A DNA stretch of 64,000 bases from NCBI GenBank assembly GCA_032334055.1, contig JAUOZS010000001.1, forward strand, positions 3,620,001 to 3,684,000. Direction: 5' to 3'. A program made the translations under genes and the position numbers. Under the pieces are notes generated by a model. It made no database searches, was not told where the DNA came from, and was given only the letters and a program-made list of their open reading frames with translations. The DNA is from Selenomonadales bacterium 4137-cl (GTDB lineage Bacteria > Bacillota > Negativicutes > Sporomusales > UBA7701). Position 1 is the first letter of the stretch, and every line of letters starts with the position of its first letter. This document shows positions 35,108 through 42,644 of the stretch, one piece after another.

Positions 35108-35341
35108 TCATCCGCCGGCTGCTTTGGGTACGCTGAGGCTGCGGATGACACAGTTTTCCCGGCAGCGCGGGCAAGTGTCCATCGCCATTTCATAGAGGCG
35201 CTTGTACTTGTCGCGCTCACCGATAAGGGTAGCAACGTTGGCTCCGGCAAGGCGGCGGTAGCGGTCGCGTTCGGCGGCGAGACAGTGGTAGCAGGGGGTT
35301 TCGACGGTGTATTTCCCGCATTCCGGACAGGTTGTAAGCAT
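35108..35341 (-). CDS. small zinc-ribbon protein under a ZTP riboswitch
   Basis: A 77-residue protein with two knuckle pairs: TCPECG and PCYHC at the N-terminus, and TCPRCRENC near residues 56-64, separated by a charged helix (AAERDRYRRLAGANVATLIGERDKYKRLYEMA). It would bind one or two zinc ions. I do not recognise a named function. An AAGGAGG site precedes the ATG. A ZTP riboswitch with its own promoter sits directly upstream, so expression should rise when ZTP/ZMP accumulates, i.e. when 10-formyl-tetrahydrofolate is short. Confidence 0.8.
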   Translation of the reverse strand: MLTTCPECGKYTVETPCYHCLAAERDRYRRLAGANVATLIGERDKYKRLYEMAMDTCPRCRENCVIRSLSVPKAAGG

Positions 35342-35411
35342 GAGCGGATATCCCTCCTTGAGTAATTGTGAAAGAAGGACTCCTTGCGCGGCCCGGCGGC
35401 GGAAAACAAAT

Positions 35412-35510
35412 AAAAAACGCCTGGGCCGAAGGTATCCTGCCCAGGCGGTCGGCTGTCTGCAATACGGTCCCCTGTGGTTGATTCCACTGATCCGCCAGTT
35501 CCGTATTGGG
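35412..35510 (-). promoter_or_regulatory. ZTP (pfl) riboswitch with overlapping terminator
   Basis: Minus strand: P1 pairs CAATACGG (35501-35508) with CCGTATTG (35460-35467), enclosing the conserved GAACTGGCGGAT, a GTGG/CCAC hairpin and GGGGA. The signature pseudoknot element CCGCCTGGGCA is at 35438-35448. That last element is also the 5' arm of a terminator, CGCCTGGGC/GCCCAGGCG plus TTTTTT (35412-35447). Ligand binding should therefore block termination. The match to the pfl consensus is strong by eye. Confidence 0.92.
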
Positions 35511-35528
35511 GTATTCGATTCTGGATCT

Positions 35529-35558
35529 ATTATACCCGGCGTGAGCCGAGGCCGTCAA
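35529..35558 (-). promoter_or_regulatory. promoter of the ZTP riboswitch transcript
   Basis: TTGACG (35553-35558) and TATAAT (35529-35534) with an 18-base spacer, placed about 20 bp before the aptamer. Confidence 0.85.
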
Positions 35559-35592
35559 TACCAGTCCAGGCGAGCAGCGTGACCCACGGGCC

Positions 35593-35790
35593 CTATTTGC
35601 CGGCTTCACGGGGAACGATGTTTTTGACCGCCTTTTCGAATTTGGGGCGGGCAATCATAACCCGGCGGCCACAGCCAAGGCATTTGAGGCCAAAGTCGAT
35701 GCCGGTGCGGGTTATCTCCCATTGGTCCGAGCCACAGGGATGGGTTTTCTTCATTTTCACGATGTCGCCGATTTCATAATGGACGGTCAT
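35593..35790 (-). CDS. DUF951 family protein
   Basis: A 65-residue DUF951 protein: YEIGDIVKMKKTHPCGSDQWEITRTGIDFGLKCLGCGRRVMI. The CG...CLGCGR cysteines suggest zinc binding. The function is unknown; it is widespread in Firmicutes near ychF and mscS. It overlaps the MscS gene by four bases, so it is the last gene of the selD-yedF-DUF3343-mscS transcript. Confidence 0.92.
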   Translation of the reverse strand: MTVHYEIGDIVKMKKTHPCGSDQWEITRTGIDFGLKCLGCGRRVMIARPKFEKAVKNIVPREAGK

Positions 35791-36614
35791 GCTTTTCCTC
35801 CCTGCCTGCCGGGCAGCAGCAGCCCCGGCGCCGGTATTCCGGCCTGCTCGAACAAAATCTTGGTTTTATGGCGAAAAGCGGTCTCGACCTTGACTTGTTC
35901 GAGGGGAACGGTTTTTGCCACGACGCGTACGATGACTTCGCCGGGTCGGAGGTCGACGACGCCGATTATCTTCGGTCCTTCCTGGACCTCGGGCATGCGG
36001 GCGATTTCGCCGGCCGCCTCGCCGAGAAGGGCGATGACCTTGTCGATATCCGCTTCGTAGGCGACGGGGATATTTATGACCGCCTGCATCTGACCGCGGG
36101 TGTAGTTGCTGACGCGGGAGATGACGCCGTTGGGGATGATGTGGAGAACGCCGCTGGCGTCGCGCAGCTTGGTGACCCGGAAGGTCAGTTCTTCGACGGT
36201 GCCGGCCATGGTGTCGCTGACAATGTAGTCGCCGACCGCGAACTGGTCTTCGAAGATGATAAAGAAGCCGGTGATGAAGTCTTTTACGAGCCCCTGGGCG
36301 CCGACACCCAGGGCAAGGCCGACGACACCCGCTCCGGCGATTATGGAGGTGGTGTCGATGCTGAATTCCTGCAGAATAAGGATAGCCGCCAGGAAGTAGA
36401 GCGTGTAACGGATAATGGTCTTGAGCAGGGCGCTGAGGGTGCGGGCCCTTTTCTCTTCAAGAAACTTCTTCGCTCCCTCGGGCGGATGGAAAAGGCGGTC
36501 GACGACCAGTCCGCTCAGGCGGCCGAGGAGAACGGCGACAACGACAATGGCGATGATGCGCGCGCCTTTGTAGCCGAATACGTACATCAGGCCGGATTTG
36601 AAAATGCTCTCCAT
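35787..36614 (-). CDS. small-conductance mechanosensitive channel (MscS family)
   Basis: A 275-residue MscS protein. It has N-terminal transmembrane helices (IIAIVVVAVLLGRLSGLVV, LKTIIRYTLYFLAAILILQ), a pore helix rich in Gly/Ala (AGAGVVGLALGVGAQGLVKDFITGF), and the beta domain (GDYIVSDTMAGTVEEL). It releases solutes on hypo-osmotic shock. ATG 36614 follows GGAGAG and starts three bases after the DUF3343 stop; the longer frame to 36758 overlaps that gene. Its presence in a selenium transcript follows a conserved order and need not be functional. Confidence 0.93.
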   Translation of the reverse strand: MESIFKSGLMYVFGYKGARIIAIVVVAVLLGRLSGLVVDRLFHPPEGAKKFLEEKRARTLSALLKTIIRYTLYFLAAILILQEFSIDTTSIIAGAGVVGLALGVGAQGLVKDFITGFFIIFEDQFAVGDYIVSDTMAGTVEELTFRVTKLRDASGVLHIIPNGVISRVSNYTRGQMQAVINIPVAYEADIDKVIALLGEAAGEIARMPEVQEGPKIIGVVDLRPGEVIVRVVAKTVPLEQVKVETAFRHKTKILFEQAGIPAPGLLLPGRQGGKA

Positions 36615-36616
36615 GC

Positions 36617-36892
36617 TTACTCTCCGTATTCGCGGATTTTCTCCCACACGCGGTCTGACAGGCGACGGTAAAGCAGGCTCCAGCGGGCCGCGTTGGCCGC
36701 GAGGACTTCGAGGGCGGCTGCCTGGTCCGCACCTTTCAGCAACAGGCTTTGCCCGCAACTGAGGTCGATTTCCCGCGGGGTCGGACGGGCGATTGTCTCA
36801 AGCCCCGCGCCGGCGAGCAGATGTTCCGCCCGGACGGCGTCATGGACGGAGATGAAGGTAAACAGCAGGTCGTATTGCATCTCAGACGTCAT
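36617..36892 (-). CDS. DUF3343 putative Se/S carrier protein
   Basis: A 91-residue DUF3343 protein (LLFTFISVHDAVRAEHLLAGAGLETIARPTPREIDLSCGQSL). The conserved cysteine in LSCGQSL is the proposed sulfur or selenium carrier site. It follows yedF with one base between them and is commonly linked to selD and yedF, so a role in moving selenium towards selenophosphate synthase is likely but unproven. Confidence 0.88.
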   Translation of the reverse strand: MTSEMQYDLLFTFISVHDAVRAEHLLAGAGLETIARPTPREIDLSCGQSLLLKGADQAAALEVLAANAARWSLLYRRLSDRVWEKIREYGE

Positions 36893-36893
36893 T

Positions 36894-37493
36894 TTACAGA
36901 GTGACGGCTTTGCCGGCGGCCAACTGGTCGAGGATGGAGTACATGTTGGTGACGCCGCCGACCGCCAACTGGTCTTTGAGACCGAAGAAGTCTAGGCAGG
37001 TGCCGCAGGACAGTACGGTGACGCCGGCGGCGGCCAGGGCGCCGAGATGGTCGAGGACGGGCGACCCGGCCACAGCAAGCCGGACGCCGCCGTTCACGAA
37101 CAGGATGGCCTTGGGCAACGGCTCGCTTTCCCGAACGGTGAAGAAGAAGGATTTCATCAGAATGGCGCCGAGGTCGTCGCTGCCATGGCCGAAGGTGTCT
37201 TTGGTGATGAGGTAGACGGTTTCCCCGGCCGGACAAACTGCCGCCTCGCCGGCCGAATTACCCTGAGCGGCGGCAGGCGCGCCTTTGGTTATGCGGATGC
37301 GGTAGTGGCCGTCCTGTTCTTGGACGCTGACGCCGCAGCCGCTGGCGACGGCGAATTTTACGACGTTTTCCTTGGCGGCGAGGTTGTCGACGAAAGTGGT
37401 GACGACGCCTTCAGCCATGGCGTCGAGTGCTTTTTTTGTGGCGATGACCGGTTGCGGACAGGCAAGTCCGCGGGCATCGATGTCAGTAGACAT
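36894..37493 (-). CDS. yedF: selenium metabolism protein YedF
   Basis: A 199-residue two-domain protein: an N-terminal TusA/SirA domain with the CPxP motif (GLACPQPV, residues 9-16), and a C-terminal DsrE-like domain (LITKDTFGHGSDDLGAILMKSFF) with another cysteine in VLSCGTCLDFF. TusA proteins carry persulfide; this fusion form co-occurs with selD and is thought to handle reduced selenium. It overlaps the end of selD by 11 bases, showing coupling. CPxP carries Cys here and not Sec. Confidence 0.92.
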   Translation of the reverse strand: MSTDIDARGLACPQPVIATKKALDAMAEGVVTTFVDNLAAKENVVKFAVASGCGVSVQEQDGHYRIRITKGAPAAAQGNSAGEAAVCPAGETVYLITKDTFGHGSDDLGAILMKSFFFTVRESEPLPKAILFVNGGVRLAVAGSPVLDHLGALAAAGVTVLSCGTCLDFFGLKDQLAVGGVTNMYSILDQLAAGKAVTL

Positions 37494-38511
37494 GGATTTC
37501 TCCTTTCCCTCGGGCGATCAGGTGACCGATGCGGGCGGCATGGTTGACGCCCGCTTGCTTAAGGGCGGCGAGCAGGGAAGCGGCCTCGGCCTCCGGAAGG
37601 GCGAAAAGCAGTCCTCCGGAGGTCTGCGGGTCGAAGCACAGGTCGCGAAGCCTCTCGGGTACGTCGTCGGCGAAATCGACGGCGGTGAGGTAGCTGCGGT
37701 TGGTATAGGCGCCCGCGGGAACGAGGCCCATGGCGGCTGCGTCGGCTGCGTCGGGCAGCAGTGGCAGGGCGGAGCTGGCGATTTCAGCGCGCACGCCGCT
37801 GGCGCCGGCCATTTCGAAAAGATGGCCGAGGAGCCCAAAGCCGGTAATATCGGTGCAGGCATGGATGGTAAAGCCGGTTGCCGCCTGGGCGGCATTGGCG
37901 TTGAGGGTGGCCATCGTCTGGATGGAGGCGGCGACGCCGGCAGGATAGAGGTCGGCCTTGGCGGCTGTGGCGAGAACGCCCGTGCCGAGGGGTTTGGTGA
38001 GCACGAGAGCGTCGCCCGGGCGGGCGCCGGCGTTGGTCCAGATTTTTTCGGGATGGACGAGGCCGGTCACGCTGAGGCCGTATTTGGGCTCGGTGTCGTC
38101 GATGGTGTGGCCGCCGGCGATGACGGCGCCGGCTTCGGCGACTTTGTCGTAGCCGCCCTTCAGGATGGCGGGCAGTGTGTCCCCGGCAAGGTCGCATGCG
38201 GGGAAGGCGACGATGTTAAGCGCGGTAAGCGGCCGGCCACCCATGGCGTAGACATCGCTGAGGGCGTTGGCGGCGGCGATCTGGCCGAAGGTATACGGGT
38301 CGTCGACGATCGGGGTGAAAAAGTCCACCGTGAGGATCAGGGCGGTGTGGTCGTCCAGCAGGTATACGCCGGCGTCGTCGGCGGTAGCTGTGCCGACCAG
38401 CAGTCGCGGGTCATTGCTTTGCGGCAAATGGCGCAGCACGTGCGCCAGGGCTCCCGGCCCTATCTTGGCCGCTCAGCCGCCGCTGTTGGTGTATTTGGTG
38501 AGTTTGACCAT
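37483..38511 (-). CDS. selD: selenide, water dikinase (SelD) containing selenocysteine
   Basis: Makes monoselenophosphate from selenide and ATP. The usual open frame begins only at codon 25, but the minus strand reads upstream in frame through one TGA (38473-38475) to ATG 38511: MVKLTKYTNSGG-U13-AAKIGPG. This is the catalytic position that is Cys or Sec in SelD, followed by the essential Lys16. The full product is 342 residues. A small stem-loop follows the TGA, and SelA and SelB are encoded in this window. Downstream it overlaps yedF. Confidence 0.96.
38447..38475 (-). promoter_or_regulatory. UGA codon and bacterial SECIS-like hairpin in selD
   Basis: After the UGA (38473-38475), AGGGC and GCCCT pair perfectly around a CGGGA loop (38447-38461), with GCC/GGC flanks extending the stem. 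The loop starts 16 bases after the UGA and has G at its second position, as expected for bacterial SECIS elements. Confidence 0.82.
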
Positions 38512-38650
38512 TCCATTACCCCCTTTCCGGTGGTCTCGGCTCAAGGCAATTATTGCCTATCCCCACAGTTATTTATACCAGCGGGCGCTAAAATCCTTTT
38601 TTGTTCCCTGTGCATAAAATAGATGTAGTCTGACAGCAGGAGGTGGCGAT

Positions 38651-39331
38651 GTGGCGACTACTTCGACCGATGCCGTTTCCCAGACGATCATCGACACTCT
38701 TCTCGCCGACGTTAACGCGATCGTTCCGAATTACGTATCCCTGGTAAATTCATATCGGCTGCTGGTCGGGGCGGCGGAGGAGACTCACCGCATACCCGGG
38801 GTGACCCCTGACGCGGTAGCCCGGGCGATCGAAAGGTTCGACCGCAGCGGCGTGCTAATCGATATCATCATCGATTTGCTGTGCTGTAAAATCGCGTTCA
38901 GCAGCGAGCTTTTAGCTGTAACTTGCGCGCCGGTGGATATTTTCCGCCTGCTGGCGAACAGGTTTGACGTCGCTGATACTCCGCACTTGGTGGCGGAGGA
39001 AATCCTCGTGCTCGAAGTGGTGCGCCGGGCGCAAGAACGCCTGCGTGGGGTAGGACCGGTGCCTCCCTGCACGCCGCCGGGGGGACCGCCGTATACCTTT
39101 GCTACCTCCTGCTACGTACCGCCGCCCCCGCCCCCGCCGCCAATACCGCCGGAGCCGCCGTTCACACCGCCCTGCTTCGTGCCGGTATCAGCCGAAGAAG
39201 GCGTGCCGGCCCCTCCGGCAAAGTCAGCCTCCGATACTAACGAGGTTGCTGATAATGCCGAAAAAAAACGGAAAGGGTCCGCTGCGCGCCGTGATTGCAA
39301 CCCGCTCAGGCCACGGCGGCTGAAGAGATGA
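38651..39331 (+). CDS. hypothetical protein with polyproline segment
   Basis: A 226-residue protein of no recognised family. Residues 1-140 are mostly helical and contain cysteines (LLCCKIAF, AVTCAPV). Residues 140-185 are proline-rich with a run of eight prolines and PPG/PPE repeats plus three cysteines, and the tail is basic. The GTG start has an AGGAGGT site. The upstream sequence GCATAAAATA resembles a -10 of sporulation sigma factors (CATAnnnTA), and the composition recalls spore-coat or exosporium proteins, but this is speculative. Confidence 0.7.
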   Translation: MATTSTDAVSQTIIDTLLADVNAIVPNYVSLVNSYRLLVGAAEETHRIPGVTPDAVARAIERFDRSGVLIDIIIDLLCCKIAFSSELLAVTCAPVDIFRLLANRFDVADTPHLVAEEILVLEVVRRAQERLRGVGPVPPCTPPGGPPYTFATSCYVPPPPPPPPIPPEPPFTPPCFVPVSAEEGVPAPPAKSASDTNEVADNAEKKRKGSAARRDCNPLRPRRLKR

Positions 39332-39369
39332 AGCGCGTCTGCCGACGCGCTGTCGTTAAGGCACCGCAG

Positions 39370-40245
39370 CTATTTGTCGGGGCAGGTGCACGGCTCGAGG
39401 TGAATCGTTGCCTCGCACGGCGACAGGCTGACTTCCAGCGAGGCCTCGACCTCGTCGCAGACGGCGTGCGCAGCGTCAAGATGCATATCGCGGCGGAGGA
39501 TTACGTGGACGTCGATAAGCCGCAGGCTGCCGGACCGCCGCGTCCTTAGCTGGTGGAAAGCGAGGATCGCGGGGTGAGCGGTGAGGATGTTGGCGATTAT
39601 TTCTTCCTCTTCCGGCGGCAGGCTAACGTCGGTAAGCTCGTAAAGGCTTTTTTTCGTCATGTCGTACCCGGCCTTGAAAACGAAGGCGGCGACGACGATG
39701 GCGATTGCCGGGTCGAGCCAGGTTAGGCCGGTGATTTTTATGACTACTAGGCCGCCTAGGACCCCGCACGAAGTCCAGATGTCGGCTTTAAGGTGGAGGG
39801 CGTCCGCCTCGAGGGCGTGGGAACGGGTTTCATGCGCGACTTTCATCAGCCTGCCCGATACATACCAGTTGACGAGGATCGATACCGCCATTACGGCGAT
39901 GCCGTATTCCAGGTAGGCCGGAGTATGGCCGGCAGTGAGTTTATCCACCGCCTCGTAAACGATCCATAATGCGGCTAGCACGATAAGGGCCGCCTCAATG
40001 GCGGCGGACAGGCTTTCCACTTTGCCGTGCCCGTAAGCGTGGTGTTCGTCGGGCGGCTTCGCCGCCTTGCGGACTGCGAAGTAGGCGATGAGGGCGGCGA
40101 TGAGGTCGACGGCCGAATGGGCGGCTTCGGATACGATACTGACAGCGCCGCCAGCCAGGCCGACGGCGAGTTTGAATATAACCAGCGCCGTGTTTGAAAA
40201 AATCGACAACCGGGCGGTATTCTGTTTTAAGGTATTGTGATCCAA
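39370..40245 (-). CDS. cation diffusion facilitator (metal exporter)
   Basis: A CDF protein of about 291 residues with six membrane segments. Metal-site motifs are HSAVD in segment 2 (SEAAHSAVDLIAAL), a His-rich cytoplasmic stretch (DEHHAYGHGK), and HLKADIWTS in segment 5, plus a C-terminal cytoplasmic domain. It exports divalent metal in exchange for protons. TTG 40245 is chosen because GGGGGGG lies four bases upstream and the upstream frame reads through the riboswitch. The Ni/Co riboswitch before it indicates that nickel or cobalt is the substrate. Confidence 0.9.
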   Translation of the reverse strand: MDHNTLKQNTARLSIFSNTALVIFKLAVGLAGGAVSIVSEAAHSAVDLIAALIAYFAVRKAAKPPDEHHAYGHGKVESLSAAIEAALIVLAALWIVYEAVDKLTAGHTPAYLEYGIAVMAVSILVNWYVSGRLMKVAHETRSHALEADALHLKADIWTSCGVLGGLVVIKITGLTWLDPAIAIVVAAFVFKAGYDMTKKSLYELTDVSLPPEEEEIIANILTAHPAILAFHQLRTRRSGSLRLIDVHVILRRDMHLDAAHAVCDEVEASLEVSLSPCEATIHLEPCTCPDK

Positions 40246-40349
40246 AATAACCCCCCCCAGTAATATTATGCGCGCCGCCGGCCAAAAAGCTCCGGCTGCC
40301 ATGACCTGATTACTCCCGCTATCCGCAGATAAGCGTTTGCCACAGCCCC

Positions 40350-40441
40350 AAAAAACAAAAGCCTGCAGGACTTGTGGTCCCACAGGCTATGCCTGCTGCC
40401 TTTGCCCGGCCGCGCCGGCTGTCGCCGGCCGCCTGATCCTT
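40350..40441 (-). promoter_or_regulatory. NiCo (czcD) riboswitch with terminator
   Basis: Minus strand from 40440: CAGGC, a hairpin GGCCGGC/GCCGGC, GCGGCCGGGC, GGCAGCAGGC/GCCTGTGGGAC, matching the conserved blocks of the czcD motif (CAGGC, GCAGCCGGGC, GGCAACAG, CTGTGGGAC). The last helix overlaps a terminator, GCCTGTGGGAC/GTCCTGCAGGC followed by TTTTGTTTTTT. Metal binding should prevent termination and turn on the exporter. Confidence 0.88.
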
Positions 40442-40449
40442 ATTTCATT

Positions 40450-40478
40450 ATATTACCATACGGGGGCGACGGTGTAAA
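40450..40478 (-). promoter_or_regulatory. probable promoter of the NiCo riboswitch
   Basis: TTTACA and TAATAT/TATAAT overlap in TGGTAATATAATG just upstream of the aptamer, with a spacer of 17 bases to TAATAT. The choice of -10 is uncertain. Confidence 0.6.
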
Positions 40479-40490
40479 TCCACTGCTTGG

Positions 40491-41147
40491 TCAGTCGTTG
40501 CCTATCTGCACTAGATGGGTGACGGGATAACCAATGGCCGTCAGCCGGTCGACGAGGACCTTGGCGTCCTTGACGTCGGCGCGGATGACCATTTCGGCCC
40601 GGCCGTCTTCGGTGTTGTAGGTGGCCATGCTGAGGATGTTGATGCCCAGTTCCTTGAAGACGGCGGCGACGTCGGCCAGGACGCCGACCTTGTCGTCGAA
40701 TTCGAACGTCAGGCGGGTGCGGCCTTCCGTCAGCCCCATTACGTCAACGAGGCATTTGAAGATGTCGGTCTCGGTGATGATGCCGGCAACCGCGCCGGCG
40801 GCGTCTACGACCACCAAGCCGCCGATTTTATGGGTGTACATCATCAATGCAGCCTCTTCGATGGTGGCGTCGGCGCCGATGGTGATGACCGGGGATTTCA
40901 TGATTTCCTTGACAAGCATTTTGGCAAGAAGGTGATTGATTTCGAAGACGGACAGGGTGGTAGCCGGCGACGGCGCGACGGCGCGCAGGTCGCGGTCGGT
41001 TACGATGCCGACGAGCCTGCCGTTGTCGACGACGGGGACGCGGCGGAAGTTGTTGCTTTTCATGAGGTTGGTGGCTTCGGTAACCGTCATGGTCGGAGGA
41101 ATAGTCACCGGATTGGGGGTCATCCGTTTGGAGACGAACATGGCCAT
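40491..41147 (-). CDS. CBS-domain pair with ACT domain (AcuB-like)
   Basis: A 218-residue regulatory protein: two CBS domains (MTPNPVTIPPTMTVTEATNLM and MKSPVITIGADATIEEAALMM) that bind adenine nucleotides, then an ACT domain (TRLTFEFDDKVGVLADVAAVFKELGINI) typical of amino acid sensing. It is 25 bp after livF and is probably the last gene of the liv operon. It may sense branched-chain amino acids or energy state, but its target is unknown. Confidence 0.88.
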   Translation of the reverse strand: MAMFVSKRMTPNPVTIPPTMTVTEATNLMKSNNFRRVPVVDNGRLVGIVTDRDLRAVAPSPATTLSVFEINHLLAKMLVKEIMKSPVITIGADATIEEAALMMYTHKIGGLVVVDAAGAVAGIITETDIFKCLVDVMGLTEGRTRLTFEFDDKVGVLADVAAVFKELGINILSMATYNTEDGRAEMVIRADVKDAKVLVDRLTAIGYPVTHLVQIGND

Positions 41148-41172
41148 CTCTCCTCGCTGTTTTTTGGTTGCG

Positions 41173-41877
41173 TTAGCCGCCGAGGTACGCCTTGCGGACC
41201 GCTTCGCTCTCGGCCAGCTCTTTTGCGGTGCCGGAAAGGGTGATTCGCCCGGTTTCGAGCACGTAAGCCTTCTGGGCGACGGAGAGCGCCATGTTGGCGT
41301 TCTGTTCGACCAGGAGAATGGTGGTGCCGCTGGCGTTTATTTCCTTAATGATAGCAAATATTTCTTTAACCAGCAACGGGGCGAGTCCCATGGAGGGTTC
41401 GTCCATCAGCAGGAGGCGCGGCCTGCTCATGAGAGCGCGACCGATTGCCAGCATCTGCTGCTCGCCGCCCGAAAGGGTGCCGGCGACCTGGGTCTTGCGC
41501 TCGCGTAGGCGGGGGAAGCGTTTGAAAACGGCTTCCATGTCCTCGGCGATGCCTTTGCTGTCCGAGCGCGTATACGCGCCAAGCTCGAGATTTTCGAGAA
41601 CGGACATGTTGGCGAAGATGCGGCGGCCTTCGGGCACGTGGCAGATGCCCTTTTTGACGATCTCCTGGGCGGGCAGGCCGGCGATGTTCTGGCCTTCGAA
41701 GGTCAGATGTCCGGTCCTGGGCTTGAGAAGCCCCGATATGGTGCGAAGGGTGGTGCTTTTGCCGGCGCCGTTGGCGCCAATGAGGGTAACGATTTCGCCT
41801 TCGGACACTTCCAGGCTGATGCCTTTGAGGGCATGGATCGCGCCGTAGTAAACGTTGATATCGTCGATCTTAAGCAT
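41173..41877 (-). CDS. livF: branched-chain amino acid ABC transporter ATPase LivF
   Basis: A 234-residue ABC ATPase: Walker A GANGAGKSTT (34-43), signature LSGGEQQML, Walker B LLLMDEPSMGLAP, and the LivF-type ending. It energises import of Leu, Ile and Val together with LivG. It overlaps livG by one base. Confidence 0.95.
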   Translation of the reverse strand: MLKIDDINVYYGAIHALKGISLEVSEGEIVTLIGANGAGKSTTLRTISGLLKPRTGHLTFEGQNIAGLPAQEIVKKGICHVPEGRRIFANMSVLENLELGAYTRSDSKGIAEDMEAVFKRFPRLRERKTQVAGTLSGGEQQMLAIGRALMSRPRLLLMDEPSMGLAPLLVKEIFAIIKEINASGTTILLVEQNANMALSVAQKAYVLETGRITLSGTAKELAESEAVRKAYLGG

Positions 41878-42644
41878 CAGTGCACCTCCTCGCCGAGGTA
41901 AGCCTCGATGACCCGCGGGTTGTTTTTGATCTCGGCCGGCGTGCCCTGGGCGATGATGCTGCCGTAGTCGAGAACATAGATGCGTTCGCAGACGCCCATA
42001 ACCAGGCTCATGTCATGCTCGATGAGGAGGATGGTGAGGCCGAACTCCTTGCGAATCCAGCGAATCATGTCCATAAGCTGCTGGGTTTCCTGGGGATTCA
42101 TGCCTGCAGCCGGCTCGTCGAGCAGGAGGAGCTTGGGCTGGGCGGCGAGGGCGCGCGCGATCTCAAGCCTGCGTTGTTCGCCATAGGGTAGGTTTTTGGC
42201 GATTTCGTCCTTCCGGTGAGCAAGCTGGAAGATTTCCAGGAACCTAAGTGCCTTCTGGTCGAGGCTTTCTTCTTCGGCGTGATAACGGCCGAGGCGCAAA
42301 ACCGTCTCCAGGAGGCCGTATTTGACGTGGAAGTGGTAGGCTATTTTAACGTTGTCGAGGACGGATAGTTCGCTGAACAGGCGGATGTTCTGAAAGGTTC
42401 GGGCGACTCCGCGCTGGGTTATCTGATACGGTTTGAGACCGACAACGTTTTTGCCGTCGATTTCGATTTGCCCCTCGGTGGGATCGTAAACGCCGGTCAG
42501 GAGGTTAAAGGCCGTTGTTTTGCCGGCGCCGTTGGGGCCGATAAGGCCAACCAGTTCGCCCGGCTCGATGGCCATGTTGAAGGACGAGACGGCGCGCAGG
42601 CCGCCGAAGGACTTGGACAGGTTAGTTACCTTTAGCAGTGTCAC
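41877..42644 (-). CDS. livG: branched-chain amino acid ABC transporter ATPase LivG
   Basis: A 255-residue ABC ATPase with Walker A GPNGAGKTTAFN, the LivG-specific insertion around YHFHVKYGLLE, signature LPYGEQRRLEIARAL and Walker B LLLLDEPAAGMNP. GTG 42644 is preferred because GGGAGGTGA lies five bases upstream, within the end of livM, which it overlaps by 23 bases. Confidence 0.95.
   Translation of the reverse strand: MTLLKVTNLSKSFGGLRAVSSFNMAIEPGELVGLIGPNGAGKTTAFNLLTGVYDPTEGQIEIDGKNVVGLKPYQITQRGVARTFQNIRLFSELSVLDNVKIAYHFHVKYGLLETVLRLGRYHAEEESLDQKALRFLEIFQLAHRKDEIAKNLPYGEQRRLEIARALAAQPKLLLLDEPAAGMNPQETQQLMDMIRWIRKEFGLTILLIEHDMSLVMGVCERIYVLDYGSIIAQGTPAEIKNNPRVIEAYLGEEVH

Noticed and set aside
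37483..38439. selD as an N-terminally truncated gene
   Set aside because: Reading through the TGA restores the complete conserved N-terminus with Sec13.
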